The translations under genes were made by a program, and so were the position numbers. Shown in pieces: positions 19,587 through 28,437 of a DNA stretch of 64,000 nt. The DNA is from Thermoleophilia bacterium (GTDB lineage Bacteria; Actinomycetota; Thermoleophilia; Gaiellales; JAICJC01), in the NCBI GenBank assembly GCA_025934255.1, contig JAICYJ010000004.1, positions 25,713 to 89,712 of the forward strand, read 5' to 3'. The notes under the pieces are model-generated. The model was not told the origin of the DNA, made no database searches, and saw nothing but the letters and a program-made list of their open reading frames with translations. Every line of letters starts with the position of its first letter. The stretch's first letter is position 1.

Positions 19587-21328
19587 TCGAGGAGCAGCGC
19601 GTGCACGAACGCTTGCGGGAGGTTGCCGCGCAGTTGGCGTTGGGTGACGTTAAACTCCTCGGCGAGCAGGCCGGGTGGTCCGCAGGCGGCGCGGTTCCGT
19701 TCGAACCAGCGCGCGGCTGCGGTGTGATCGCCTTGCTGGGCCCAGGCCAGCGCCATCCAAAAGCCGCACACCAGAAATGCGCCCTCGGCGTTGCCGAGCG
19801 GCCGCTCGTCTGGTCGGTAGCGGTAGACGTAGCCGTCCTCGGTCAGCTGGTCGTCGATCGCGTGGAGCGTGGCGATGGAGCGGGGGTCGTCGGCGGGGAT
19901 CGCGCCGCGCACGGCGGGCAGGAGTAGTGCCGCGTCAAGATTGGGGTCGTCGGCGGCGCGTTGCCAGTGTCCCGAGCGGGTTACTGCGTGCCTGGCAGTG
20001 TCCGCGACGATCTTGTCGGCGAGTGACGCCCATCGCGCGGCCTGTTCATCTCCGGGGCTGTGGTGGCTGACGGCGCGGAGCCCGGCGGCGCAGATCAGGC
20101 GGCTGTGTGTCCAGGCTTTGGGGGTGATCTCCCAGATGCCTGCGTCGGGCTCGTGCCATCGTGCGGCGATCGCCTCGGCCGCGACCTCGGCGGCGCGCCA
20201 GGCGTCGGCGTCGAGATGATCGTGCCGCGCGGCAGCGGCGAACAGCAGCAGCGACTCGCCGAAACCGTCCAGCTGGAACTGTTGGTTGACCCAGTTACCA
20301 ACGATGTTGGTGCCGCCGGGGTAGCCGGGCAGCACGAGTGGTCGCTCATCGGGGACGTCCCCACCGGTGACGGTGTAGGCGGGCTTGAGGTGCTTTCCGT
20401 CGGCGAGTAGTCGGTCGCGGGCGAAGGCGACGGCGGTGTCCATCAGGGGGTGGCCGCCGGCCGCAGCAGCGGCCTGTCCGGCGTAGCACTGGTCGCGGAT
20501 CCAGGCGTAGCGATAGTCATAGTTTCGTCCCTGGCGTGCCCGCTCGGGCAACGAGGTGGTGGCGGCGGCGACCATGCCTCCGCTGCTGCTGGTGAGGCCG
20601 TGCAGCACCGCGTATGCGTGGCGCGCGTCGCGCTGCGCCACGGTGTACTGCAGGCCGGGCACGCGGTCAGACCACGCCGCGGCTGTGCCCTGCCAGGCCC
20701 ACTCCGGGTCGGGCGGATCGAGGTCGTCTGTGCTCTGGGCGAGCACGAGCATGAAGTCGTGTGTTTGGCCCGGCTGGAGGATGAGCGACTGGGTCAGGGA
20801 CTTCCCCTTGCGGCCGTCCGGCTGGAGGCTGGCATCAGCACCGCCAAGCCACGCGATCCGCGTCTCTCCGACTAACCCACGCCACACGCCGGTGTCATCC
20901 CGTTTCAGGTGGCGAGTGGGCTCCTCGCCGAAGCTGCCACGCAGATTCAGCGACACTCGCATCGGTGCCGTGCCCCGTATCGCGGTAACGCGTCGAAGCA
21001 CCACCGCGCGATCTTGGCGGCTAGGTAATGCCAGTGCTTCGCGGCACTCGATGATCGCCTCGTTGGTGATCCAGTGGCTGTGCCAGATCAGGCTGCCCTC
21101 TTCGTAATAGCCGCCCCACACGCAGCGCTCGGCGGGGGTGATGGCGTAGCTGCCGCTGCCGCCGATCAGAGATGAGAAGAAGGCGTCATCGTCCCAGCGT
21201 GGAAAGCACATCCAGGCGAAGTCGCCACGCGGCCCGACCAGGATGCCACGCTCACCATCGGCCAAAATCGCGTATTCCCGCAGCACCTGCGGAACTGCGG
21301 CGGCGACGACGTCGGCGTTCGCGCTCAT
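19535..21328 (-). CDS. Glycoside hydrolase family 15-like protein (glucoamylase/trehalase type)
   Basis: YAILADGERGILVGPRGDFAWMCFPRWDDDAFFSSLIGG; RNYDYRYAWIRDQCYAGQAA; GYPGGTNIVGNWVNQQFQLDGFGE. Confidence 0.9.
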   Translation of the reverse strand: MSANADVVAAAVPQVLREYAILADGERGILVGPRGDFAWMCFPRWDDDAFFSSLIGGSGSYAITPAERCVWGGYYEEGSLIWHSHWITNEAIIECREALALPSRQDRAVVLRRVTAIRGTAPMRVSLNLRGSFGEEPTRHLKRDDTGVWRGLVGETRIAWLGGADASLQPDGRKGKSLTQSLILQPGQTHDFMLVLAQSTDDLDPPDPEWAWQGTAAAWSDRVPGLQYTVAQRDARHAYAVLHGLTSSSGGMVAAATTSLPERARQGRNYDYRYAWIRDQCYAGQAAAAAGGHPLMDTAVAFARDRLLADGKHLKPAYTVTGGDVPDERPLVLPGYPGGTNIVGNWVNQQFQLDGFGESLLLFAAAARHDHLDADAWRAAEVAAEAIAARWHEPDAGIWEITPKAWTHSRLICAAGLRAVSHHSPGDEQAARWASLADKIVADTARHAVTRSGHWQRAADDPNLDAALLLPAVRGAIPADDPRSIATLHAIDDQLTEDGYVYRYRPDERPLGNAEGAFLVCGFWMALAWAQQGDHTAAARWFERNRAACGPPGLLAEEFNVTQRQLRGNLPQAFVHALLLECAAAQHTRSSEGFDEE

Positions 21329-22329
21329 CGCCTGCGCCAACCAAGACCGGTCGCGACCATGCCGGCAGCGATCGCCGCGGCCGCAATCAGGGGGCGATGC
21401 GTGGTCGCCCACAGCTGGTAGCTCTGCGGCTTGGCCTGGTCGTCGAACATCCCGTGCGTTGCGGCCAGGTCTGGCACCGCGTCGAAGAGGTTGTCCGGCC
21501 GGTCGGGGTCGATCGGCATGCCCGTGATCTGCTGGGAGGCGTATCCGGTGCGTGCCAGGTACCAGTCGGCGAAGCGAGGAGCCAGCTTGTTGCCGACGAT
21601 CGCCTTGACCGCGCTGCCACCCACCGTGATCTCGCGGCGACGGTGGTGCGCGGCCCAGACAACCGCCTCGGCGGGCACCTCCGGCTGGTAGATCGGCGGT
21701 ACCGGTTGCGGGTGGCCGGGCAGCTTGCTGCGACACCAGTTGAACTGGGGCGTGTTTACCGCCGGAAGCTGCACCATCGAGATCCAGACCCGGCTCTTGT
21801 CGTGGAGCAGCTCGGTGCGCACCGAGTCGGTGAAACCTCGGATCGCGAACTTCCCGCCGCAGTAGGCCGATTGCAGGGGGATGGCGCGATAGGCAAGCGC
21901 CGAGCCGACCTGCACGACGGCGCCATGGTTGCGGGGAACCATCCGCTTGAGCGCGGCCATCGTGCCGTATACCGTGCCCAGGTAGGTGACCTGAGTCGCC
22001 CGCGTGAACGCCTCGGCGGTGATCTCGGTAAAGGGCGCAAAGATGGTCGCCATCGCGTCGTTCACCCACACGTCGATCGCGCCGAAGCGTTCCTCGATCG
22101 CCTCAGCCGCGGCCTCGACCTGGCCCGCTTCAGCAACGTCGGTAGGGACGGCGAATCCCTGTCCGCCAAATGCCTCGACCTCAGCGGTGGCCGCTTTCAA
22201 ACCTTCTTCTCCGCGGGCGAGCAGGCCGATGCTGGCTCCGCGTTTCGCGAAGGCGTGCGCGGTCGCTCGGCCCACCCCGGCGGATGCTCCGGTGACGACG
22301 ACGACCTGTTTCGCTGTACGGCGTTTCAT
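21325..22329 (-). CDS. SDR family oxidoreductase
   Basis: VVVVTGASAGVGRATAHAFAKRGASIGLLAR; VNDAMATIFAPF; SAYCGGKFAIRGFTDS. Confidence 0.9.
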   Translation of the reverse strand: MKRRTAKQVVVVTGASAGVGRATAHAFAKRGASIGLLARGEEGLKAATAEVEAFGGQGFAVPTDVAEAGQVEAAAEAIEERFGAIDVWVNDAMATIFAPFTEITAEAFTRATQVTYLGTVYGTMAALKRMVPRNHGAVVQVGSALAYRAIPLQSAYCGGKFAIRGFTDSVRTELLHDKSRVWISMVQLPAVNTPQFNWCRSKLPGHPQPVPPIYQPEVPAEAVVWAAHHRRREITVGGSAVKAIVGNKLAPRFADWYLARTGYASQQITGMPIDPDRPDNLFDAVPDLAATHGMFDDQAKPQSYQLWATTHRPLIAAAAIAAGMVATGLGWRRR

Positions 22330-22349
22330 TGGTGCTCGCTTTGGTTGGG

Positions 22350-23837
22350 TTAGATTCCTGCGGCGTTTGCGTAGTACTGTTGGTCTTCTCGCCAGCCGCC
22401 CTGGCCCTGGCCGATATGGTGGTAGTCGGCGACGAACTCGATCGCGCGCACCCACTTGACCATTTTGAAGCCAAGCTGGGTCTCGACACGCAGGCGTGCC
22501 GGTGCGCCGTGTTCGATCGGCAGCGGCTGCCCGTTCATGTCCAACGCGAGGATCGTCTGGGGTCGCAACGCCAGGTCAAGCGGGATCGTGCCGTAGAAGT
22601 AGCCGTATCGGCCCTCGTTCTCGGTGATCGTCTTGTCGTCGAAGGCGTAGAACACGAGATACCGGGCGTCCGCAGTCGGTCGGCACCGTTCGGTGATCGC
22701 CGCGAGGGGGACGCCGCCCCACTCGGCGATGTTCGTCCAGCCCTGGATGCAGTTGTGCTTGGTGATCTGGCTGGTCTGCGGCATCGCGCGAAGCTCGGCC
22801 AGGGTGAGCGATATCGGCTCTTCCACCAGTCCACCGACGTCCAGCCGATAGTGGACGAATCCGCTGGCAGCGAGGTCTTCGAACTCTGCGTCAGGAGGCG
22901 GGTAGCCGTTCACACGGAAATACGGCGAGATGTCTCGCCTGGCGTAGTGCTGTCGCGATGCGAAGCGGCGTGAGATGACCCGCTCGAATGGATCGACGAC
23001 CAGGCCCAGCGCTCGCTGCACGCGCCGCGGATGGTTGAGCGACACCCTCGTCGCAACCACGTTCACGGCCAGGATGAACAGCAGACCCAGGGTGCCGACC
23101 ACGACCGCGAGCGTGTGGTTGGCGTGGTAGGAGCCAAGAGCGATGCCGGCCCACTCGCGGGGGATGCCGTGGATGACGACCATCGCCGTGTGGACGATCA
23201 CAAACCCGATCAACGCGCAGAGGACGAGGAAGTGGATGGTGCGGGCGCCCTGCTTTCCGCCGAACAGGCGCGCGTACCAGGGGAAGCGCGCGATCACTGA
23301 TGGCGACATCGCAGCGCCGGTCAGGATCTGCAGCGGCGCCAGGATAAACACGACGCCGAAGTAGGCCAGCTGTTGCGCGGCGTTGTACGGCAACCCCGGC
23401 TGGGGCTGCGGCAGGTTGCCGGAGAGGTAGGTCGCCATCGCCCGGAGGGCGTCGGGCACGATGCTCCAATCGGTCGGGACAAGCCGTCGCCACTGACCTT
23501 CAATGAACAACAGAGCGACGTAAACCAGACCGGTCAGGATCCAGAACTGGAGCGTCATGAAATGCCAGTGCCGGCCGAGTCCAAGGTTCTTTCGACCGGG
23601 CAATGCGATCTTCGGTGACCACGACTCCTCCTCGTCCAGCGATGACCAGAGCTTGGGCGAACCGGCAAAGAAGACGCGCTTGCTAAAGCGAACCGCCTCT
23701 CGCCCAGGAGGGCAATGGTCGCTCAGGTACAGCTTTGGGAAGGCGCTCAAGACCTCGATCCCGCTGCGCCCAAGCAGCGTCATGAAGAGGATGTTGAGGA
23801 AATGCGTGATCACGATCCACAGTGGAAACGCTTCCAT
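22350..23837 (-). CDS. Cytochrome b-type membrane domain fused to sulfite-oxidase-family molybdopterin domain
   Basis: N-terminal TM helices with His residues (RHWHFMTLQFWILTGLVYVALLF; IHFLVLCALIGFVIVHTAMVVIHG); C-terminal ITKHNCIQGWTNIAEWGGVPL and YGYFYGTIPLDLALRPQTILALDMNGQPLPIEHGAPARLRVETQLGFKMVKWVRAIEF. Confidence 0.85.
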   Translation of the reverse strand: MEAFPLWIVITHFLNILFMTLLGRSGIEVLSAFPKLYLSDHCPPGREAVRFSKRVFFAGSPKLWSSLDEEESWSPKIALPGRKNLGLGRHWHFMTLQFWILTGLVYVALLFIEGQWRRLVPTDWSIVPDALRAMATYLSGNLPQPQPGLPYNAAQQLAYFGVVFILAPLQILTGAAMSPSVIARFPWYARLFGGKQGARTIHFLVLCALIGFVIVHTAMVVIHGIPREWAGIALGSYHANHTLAVVVGTLGLLFILAVNVVATRVSLNHPRRVQRALGLVVDPFERVISRRFASRQHYARRDISPYFRVNGYPPPDAEFEDLAASGFVHYRLDVGGLVEEPISLTLAELRAMPQTSQITKHNCIQGWTNIAEWGGVPLAAITERCRPTADARYLVFYAFDDKTITENEGRYGYFYGTIPLDLALRPQTILALDMNGQPLPIEHGAPARLRVETQLGFKMVKWVRAIEFVADYHHIGQGQGGWREDQQYYANAAGI

Positions 23838-23904
23838 CAGCGCGTCGCTCCTGCCTGTCCGGAGGCGACCGGACGACGCGGTGATCTGGTCACGGGTCGA
23901 GTAT

Positions 23905-25590
23905 TCACGCGCGTGCTCCAAGCGGTGCATTCGCGCGATGGCCGGGCTGAGGCGTGACGCGCTTGGCGGTGAGCCGCTCGCCGAGTCGCGATGCCAGCGC
24001 CATGATCGTAAGTGCCGGGTTGGCGCTGCCCTGTGTCGGCATCACGCTGCCGTCACAGACGAACAGGTTGGGCACGCCCCAGACGCGGTGATCCTGGTCG
24101 ATGACGCTTGCGTCGGCATTTGTGCCCATCCGACATCCGCCCACCAGGTGTGCGTAGCGGTCGATCGAGAGCACGTCTTGGGCGCCGGCCGCTTCCCAGA
24201 TGTCGTGCATCGTCTGTTTGGCGTAGGCGATGTTGGCGCGGTCGTTGTCGCACTGGCTGTAGTCGAATCGTGCGATCGGCATGTCGAACTGATCCGTCTC
24301 GCCCGCCAGCGTCACCCGATTCTCGGATTGGGGGAGCAGCTCGCAGAGGGCGCCGAGCACCGACCAGTGGTTGTAGTCGCGCATGTACTCGCGAAGGGCT
24401 GCGCCGCGATGGCCGTCCGCCAGTACGTGCTCCGCCCAGCCGATCGGAAGCGGACTGACCGTCTGGATCGAGAAGCCGCGCGCGAAACCACGAGCCTGAT
24501 CGGTTTCGTAGAAGTGTTCTGATGACACCTCGGGTGGAGGCGCCTTGTACATCCGCAGCAGCTCGGGGAAGCGGCCGGCGATCTGGGGCGCGCCCTGCAC
24601 CATCAGGTAGCGCCCAACCTGGTCAGCGTTGTTGCCGACCCCGGCCGGGAAGCCGGAACTGGTCGAGTTCAACAGCAGCCGCGGACTCTCGATCGAGTAG
24701 CCACACACGGCGACAGCGCCGGCGCGCTGGAACCGCTCCCTGCCAGCGCGCAGGTAGGTGACGCCCGTGCAGCGTCCCGCATCATCGACCTCGATCCGCA
24801 CCGCCATCGCATCGGCACGGATCTCAACCCCATGCTCGATCGCGTCGGGGACATGCGTCACCAGCGGGCTGGCCTTGGCGTTTACCTTGCAACCCTGCAG
24901 GCAGAACCCGCGATAGATGCAGTGCGGCCGGTTGCCAAAGACGCCATTGGTGATCGCAACCGGCCCCACCCGCATCTCGATGCCGTGCGCCCGCGCGCCC
25001 GCCCAAGCGCGTTCGGCAGCGCCGCCGATCGGATGCGGCGAGTGCGGGTAGCGGTGCGGATCGCCCCACGGCCAATCCTGACCAGCGACCGGCAGTTCCC
25101 GTTCTACCCGCTCGAAGTGAGGCTTCAGATCCCAGTAGCCGATCGGCCAGTCAGCCCCAACGCCGTCGCGGGCCTTGACGTCGAAGTCCGACGGATGGAA
25201 TCGAGGCGCGTAGCCTGCGTAGTGCACCATCGAGCCACCTACCCCGTGCCCCGAGTTGTTCTTTCCCATCGCCACCGGGTCGCTACCACCGACGATGCGC
25301 TTGTCGTTCCAGTAGAGGTGAGACGACCCTTCCTCGTCAGACACCCAGTCGCTGTCGGGATCCCAGAACGGCCCCCGTTCCAACACAACCACCCGCCAGC
25401 CGGCGCGTGCCAACCGCTGGGCAAGCACACTTCCCCCTGCACCGCAGCCGACGATCAGCATGTCCACCTCATCCGAATCCTGGTAGCGGCACATACGCTC
25501 ACGCCCGGGCACGCCACGGCGGTGCACATCCAACAGGTAGGCCGAGTCATTGTCCTTTGGCCGCAGCGATCCCTTCAGGACGGCTCTCAC
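23905..25590 (-). CDS. GMC family oxidoreductase
   Basis: DMLIVGCGAGGSVLAQRLARAGWRVVVLERG; C-terminal HLVGGCRMGTNADASVIDQDHRVWGVPNLFVCDGSVMPTQGSANPALTIMALASRLGERL; start uncertain. Confidence 0.9.
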   Translation of the reverse strand: MRAVLKGSLRPKDNDSAYLLDVHRRGVPGRERMCRYQDSDEVDMLIVGCGAGGSVLAQRLARAGWRVVVLERGPFWDPDSDWVSDEEGSSHLYWNDKRIVGGSDPVAMGKNNSGHGVGGSMVHYAGYAPRFHPSDFDVKARDGVGADWPIGYWDLKPHFERVERELPVAGQDWPWGDPHRYPHSPHPIGGAAERAWAGARAHGIEMRVGPVAITNGVFGNRPHCIYRGFCLQGCKVNAKASPLVTHVPDAIEHGVEIRADAMAVRIEVDDAGRCTGVTYLRAGRERFQRAGAVAVCGYSIESPRLLLNSTSSGFPAGVGNNADQVGRYLMVQGAPQIAGRFPELLRMYKAPPPEVSSEHFYETDQARGFARGFSIQTVSPLPIGWAEHVLADGHRGAALREYMRDYNHWSVLGALCELLPQSENRVTLAGETDQFDMPIARFDYSQCDNDRANIAYAKQTMHDIWEAAGAQDVLSIDRYAHLVGGCRMGTNADASVIDQDHRVWGVPNLFVCDGSVMPTQGSANPALTIMALASRLGERLTAKRVTPQPGHRANAPLGARA

Positions 25591-26318
25591 TCCAATCCCC
25601 GATCCTTGACGTCTGACACCGGATCGACGTCGAGGGCCTCCCCGCCCTCCCATGCCTCGCCCAGGTCTATGCCCAGGCGGGCATAGCCGCGCGGGTAGGC
25701 GGGGCCGCCGAAGCCGATCTCATTCCACGCCCACGGGTGTGAGTAAAACGCCGCCAACACCGATCGCATCACGACAGCGAACGCGCGGGCGACATTCAGC
25801 TCATCCCAGACATCGCCCCTGGGCTTGCCGTCGCTGAACTCCCCCGCGATCCGAGCGCGGACCTCGCACGGAGCGGACTCGTATGACGCGGCGCCGGCGG
25901 CCTGAGCGGCCTCATCGAGGCCCTGCGCCACCAGTCGCCATGTGTCACGATCGTCCGGCATATCGGCGTACTGAAAGCCATCCAGCCTGCCTACGTGAAG
26001 TTTCTCGTCGATGTAGGCGAGGACCGGGATACGGGGATCGGAGTCCTGGGCGAGCACGACATCGCAGAACGCAGTCAAAGCGTTCCACTCCGGCTCGGTG
26101 AAGAAGCGTCGCGGCGGCACGTCGTCGAGGCGCCCCAGCACCACGCCTCGGGTTAGCTCATCCCATTCGGCGATCTCGTCAAGCACGTCGTAGTCGGGGT
26201 AGCGGCCATGCATCTGCGGCGTCTGGCCGCGCCGCTGACGCGGCAGCCGGTAGGGATCCGCCGGTGCGGCCGTGCCGCGCAGATTCGGCAGGTGCCCAGC
26301 CTTAGCCTCGTCAGCCAT
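25587..26318 (-). CDS. Gluconate 2-dehydrogenase subunit 3-like protein
   Basis: RRFFTEPEWNALTAFCDVVLAQDSDPRIPVLAYIDEKL; overlaps the GMC gene start. Confidence 0.75.
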   Translation of the reverse strand: MADEAKAGHLPNLRGTAAPADPYRLPRQRRGQTPQMHGRYPDYDVLDEIAEWDELTRGVVLGRLDDVPPRRFFTEPEWNALTAFCDVVLAQDSDPRIPVLAYIDEKLHVGRLDGFQYADMPDDRDTWRLVAQGLDEAAQAAGAASYESAPCEVRARIAGEFSDGKPRGDVWDELNVARAFAVVMRSVLAAFYSHPWAWNEIGFGGPAYPRGYARLGIDLGEAWEGGEALDVDPVSDVKDRGLE

Positions 26319-26323
26319 CGACT

Positions 26324-26833
26324 CTACCGCTCCCGCTCCATCAACGGCGCCAACAGGCCGAACGCGCCCACCATGACGAGCGATCCGGGCGCCAACAGCG
26401 GCGGCCCCATGACCAGGTTGTAGGTCGGGTTCTCCAACCCACCCGGCTTCTTGCGAACACCCTGCAGATGCGTCCACACCCCGATTAACCCATCGGCTAG
26501 GTACAGCGCGGAGAGCGCCGGTAACGCAGTTCGGGCGACTCGTTCGGAGAAGATCGCGGCGACACCGGCAGCCGTCAGTGGGGGTGTCAGGACGATCGGC
26601 GTCCACATCCATTTGTCGCCGAATGAGCCCTTGTAGTGCTCCAGGTAGATCTCAAACGCCAGCGGCGGCGCGCTCAGCGCCACCGCAGCTCCCAGCGTCT
26701 TTTGCATCCTTCCGGCGCGCAGATTCCCAAGCAGCCACCGGCTCCCCCGCGACAGCCGGCGGCGCTCGGGTGCCAGCAACCGCGCACGAGGCCGGACTCT
26801 GGATCGGCGTGGCGTGGGCTTGATGGTGGTCAT
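26324..26833 (-). CDS. Hypothetical membrane protein
   Basis: Several hydrophobic helices, in operon-like context. Confidence 0.6.
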   Translation of the reverse strand: MTTIKPTPRRSRVRPRARLLAPERRRLSRGSRWLLGNLRAGRMQKTLGAAVALSAPPLAFEIYLEHYKGSFGDKWMWTPIVLTPPLTAAGVAAIFSERVARTALPALSALYLADGLIGVWTHLQGVRKKPGGLENPTYNLVMGPPLLAPGSLVMVGAFGLLAPLMERER

Positions 26834-26843
26834 CGGGTTCCTC

Positions 26844-27959
26844 CTAGGCGGCGTAGGGCTCGGCGTCCGCGTGCTTGAACGCAAGACCGTTCCCCGGTCG
26901 GGTTAGATCCGGTCGAAGCGTGCCCTCGACCGGTTCGAGTGTCCCGTCAAACAGCAACGCTTCGACGCGGACGTGGTCGTGGAAGTACTCGAGATGGCGC
27001 AGCGGCCCGACCGCACAGCAGGGATGGGCGTGGATCGATGGGCCGCAGTGAGCGGAAAGCTCGAGCGAGCGCGCTTGGCAAAGCGCCGCCACCCGCAAGA
27101 AGCCGGTAATGCCCTCGCAGCGGGTGGCATCGGCCTGCAGGCAATCGACTGCGCCTGCGGCCAGCATTCGCTCGAAGTAGGGCAGCATGTAGCCGTACTC
27201 GCCGGCGGCGATCTCCATTCCAGCCGGCGCCCGGTCCCGGACCAGTCGTAGTCCATCGAGATCGTCGGAGGACACCGGCTCCTCAAACCAGCCCACCCCG
27301 TGCTCTGCGAAGCGCTCGGCATACCACAGCGCCTGTTTGCGCGACAGCGCGCCGTTGGCGTCGACGAACAGCTCCGTGTCTGGCCCGATCGCCTGGCGCG
27401 CAACCCGAACCCGCTCCGAGTCGTGCCTGGGATGGCGGCCGACCTTCATCTTCACCCGGGGAATGCCCAGCTCTGCCCAGCCGCCCAGCTGCGATGCCAG
27501 CTGCTCGTCCGAGTAGGAGGTGAACCCACCACTGCCGTAGATCGGGACCTGCGCCCGCGCGGCGTCAAGCAGCGTCGCCAACGGCAGGCCGAGCAACCGC
27601 GCCTTCAGATCCCAAAGCGCAGCATCGACCGCCCCGATCGCCATCGAGGCCACGCCAGGACGGCCGAGGTTGCGACAGGCCCGCGCCATCGCCTCCCAGG
27701 TCGACGTTACCGACATCGCGTCTCGGCCCTCGACCACGCCCGCCAGAACCGACCGAACGACGGTGCCGCTGGCCAGGTCGCCGTAGGTGTAGCCCAGCCC
27801 GGTCGCGTCACCGCCATGCGCCTCGACCAGGATCAGCGTCGTCGCATCCCATTGCGCGGTGCCGTCCGACTCGGGCCGGTCCGTTGGCACCGTGTAGGCG
27901 GACACTTCGAGACGGTCGATCCCGACGTCGTGCTTGACGACGCTCGCCACTAGCGCCAC
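26844..27959 (-). CDS. Mandelate racemase/muconate lactonizing enzyme family (enolase superfamily)
   Basis: IPRVKMKVGRHPRHDSERVRVARQAIGPDTELFVDANGALSRKQAL; VGWFEEPVSSDDLDGLRLVRDRAPAGMEIAAGEYGY; start uncertain. Confidence 0.88.
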   Translation of the reverse strand: MALVASVVKHDVGIDRLEVSAYTVPTDRPESDGTAQWDATTLILVEAHGGDATGLGYTYGDLASGTVVRSVLAGVVEGRDAMSVTSTWEAMARACRNLGRPGVASMAIGAVDAALWDLKARLLGLPLATLLDAARAQVPIYGSGGFTSYSDEQLASQLGGWAELGIPRVKMKVGRHPRHDSERVRVARQAIGPDTELFVDANGALSRKQALWYAERFAEHGVGWFEEPVSSDDLDGLRLVRDRAPAGMEIAAGEYGYMLPYFERMLAAGAVDCLQADATRCEGITGFLRVAALCQARSLELSAHCGPSIHAHPCCAVGPLRHLEYFHDHVRVEALLFDGTLEPVEGTLRPDLTRPGNGLAFKHADAEPYAA

Positions 27960-27990
27960 GCTCCGTCGGTGCCGGCGTCGCAGTGGTCGA

Positions 27991-28437
27991 TCATGAACCA
28001 TCCTCACGGAGGTCAATCAAAGCGAGGCCGGTAGCGGGGTCATATCGCTTGCGCAGGTGAGCCGGTGCCTCGGACAGGACGACCTCCAGGGTGGGACGAA
28101 CCTCGGCCTCCACCAGGTGGCCACCATGGGCGGAGCCGTCGCGCTTGCCAACCACGATGTGCGCATGGATGGCGGCCTGGCCACGGTGCTCGGCGATGTC
28201 GCCCGCCAGTGACAGAACCTCGACCTGCTCGGCGATCGCAATGTGATCGTAGGTTTTCGTTTCCCAGTTGAAGTAGCCGACGGTGAGCCTGCTGAGCGCG
28301 CCGATGCCGACGAAATGTGCGGCGGTCAGGTGCTGATCGCGGGCAAAGCCGGTGATCTCATCGATCACCTCATCGCCGGTTTCGAATACCAGCACGAAGG
28401 TTCGCTCGGCATCCTGGGCGATCAGCGTCGACCTCAT
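27991..28437 (-). CDS. PPC/DUF296 domain protein
   Basis: TFVLVFETGDEVIDEITGFARDQHLTAAHFVGIGALSRLTVGYF; IHAHIVVGKRDGSAHGGHLVEAEVRPTLEVVL. Confidence 0.88.
   Translation of the reverse strand: MRSTLIAQDAERTFVLVFETGDEVIDEITGFARDQHLTAAHFVGIGALSRLTVGYFNWETKTYDHIAIAEQVEVLSLAGDIAEHRGQAAIHAHIVVGKRDGSAHGGHLVEAEVRPTLEVVLSEAPAHLRKRYDPATGLALIDLREDGS

Noticed and set aside
21325-22069. GH15 ORF extended N-terminally to 22069
   Set aside because: The extension overlaps the SDR gene in another frame; GH15 homology begins at MSANADVV... (21328)
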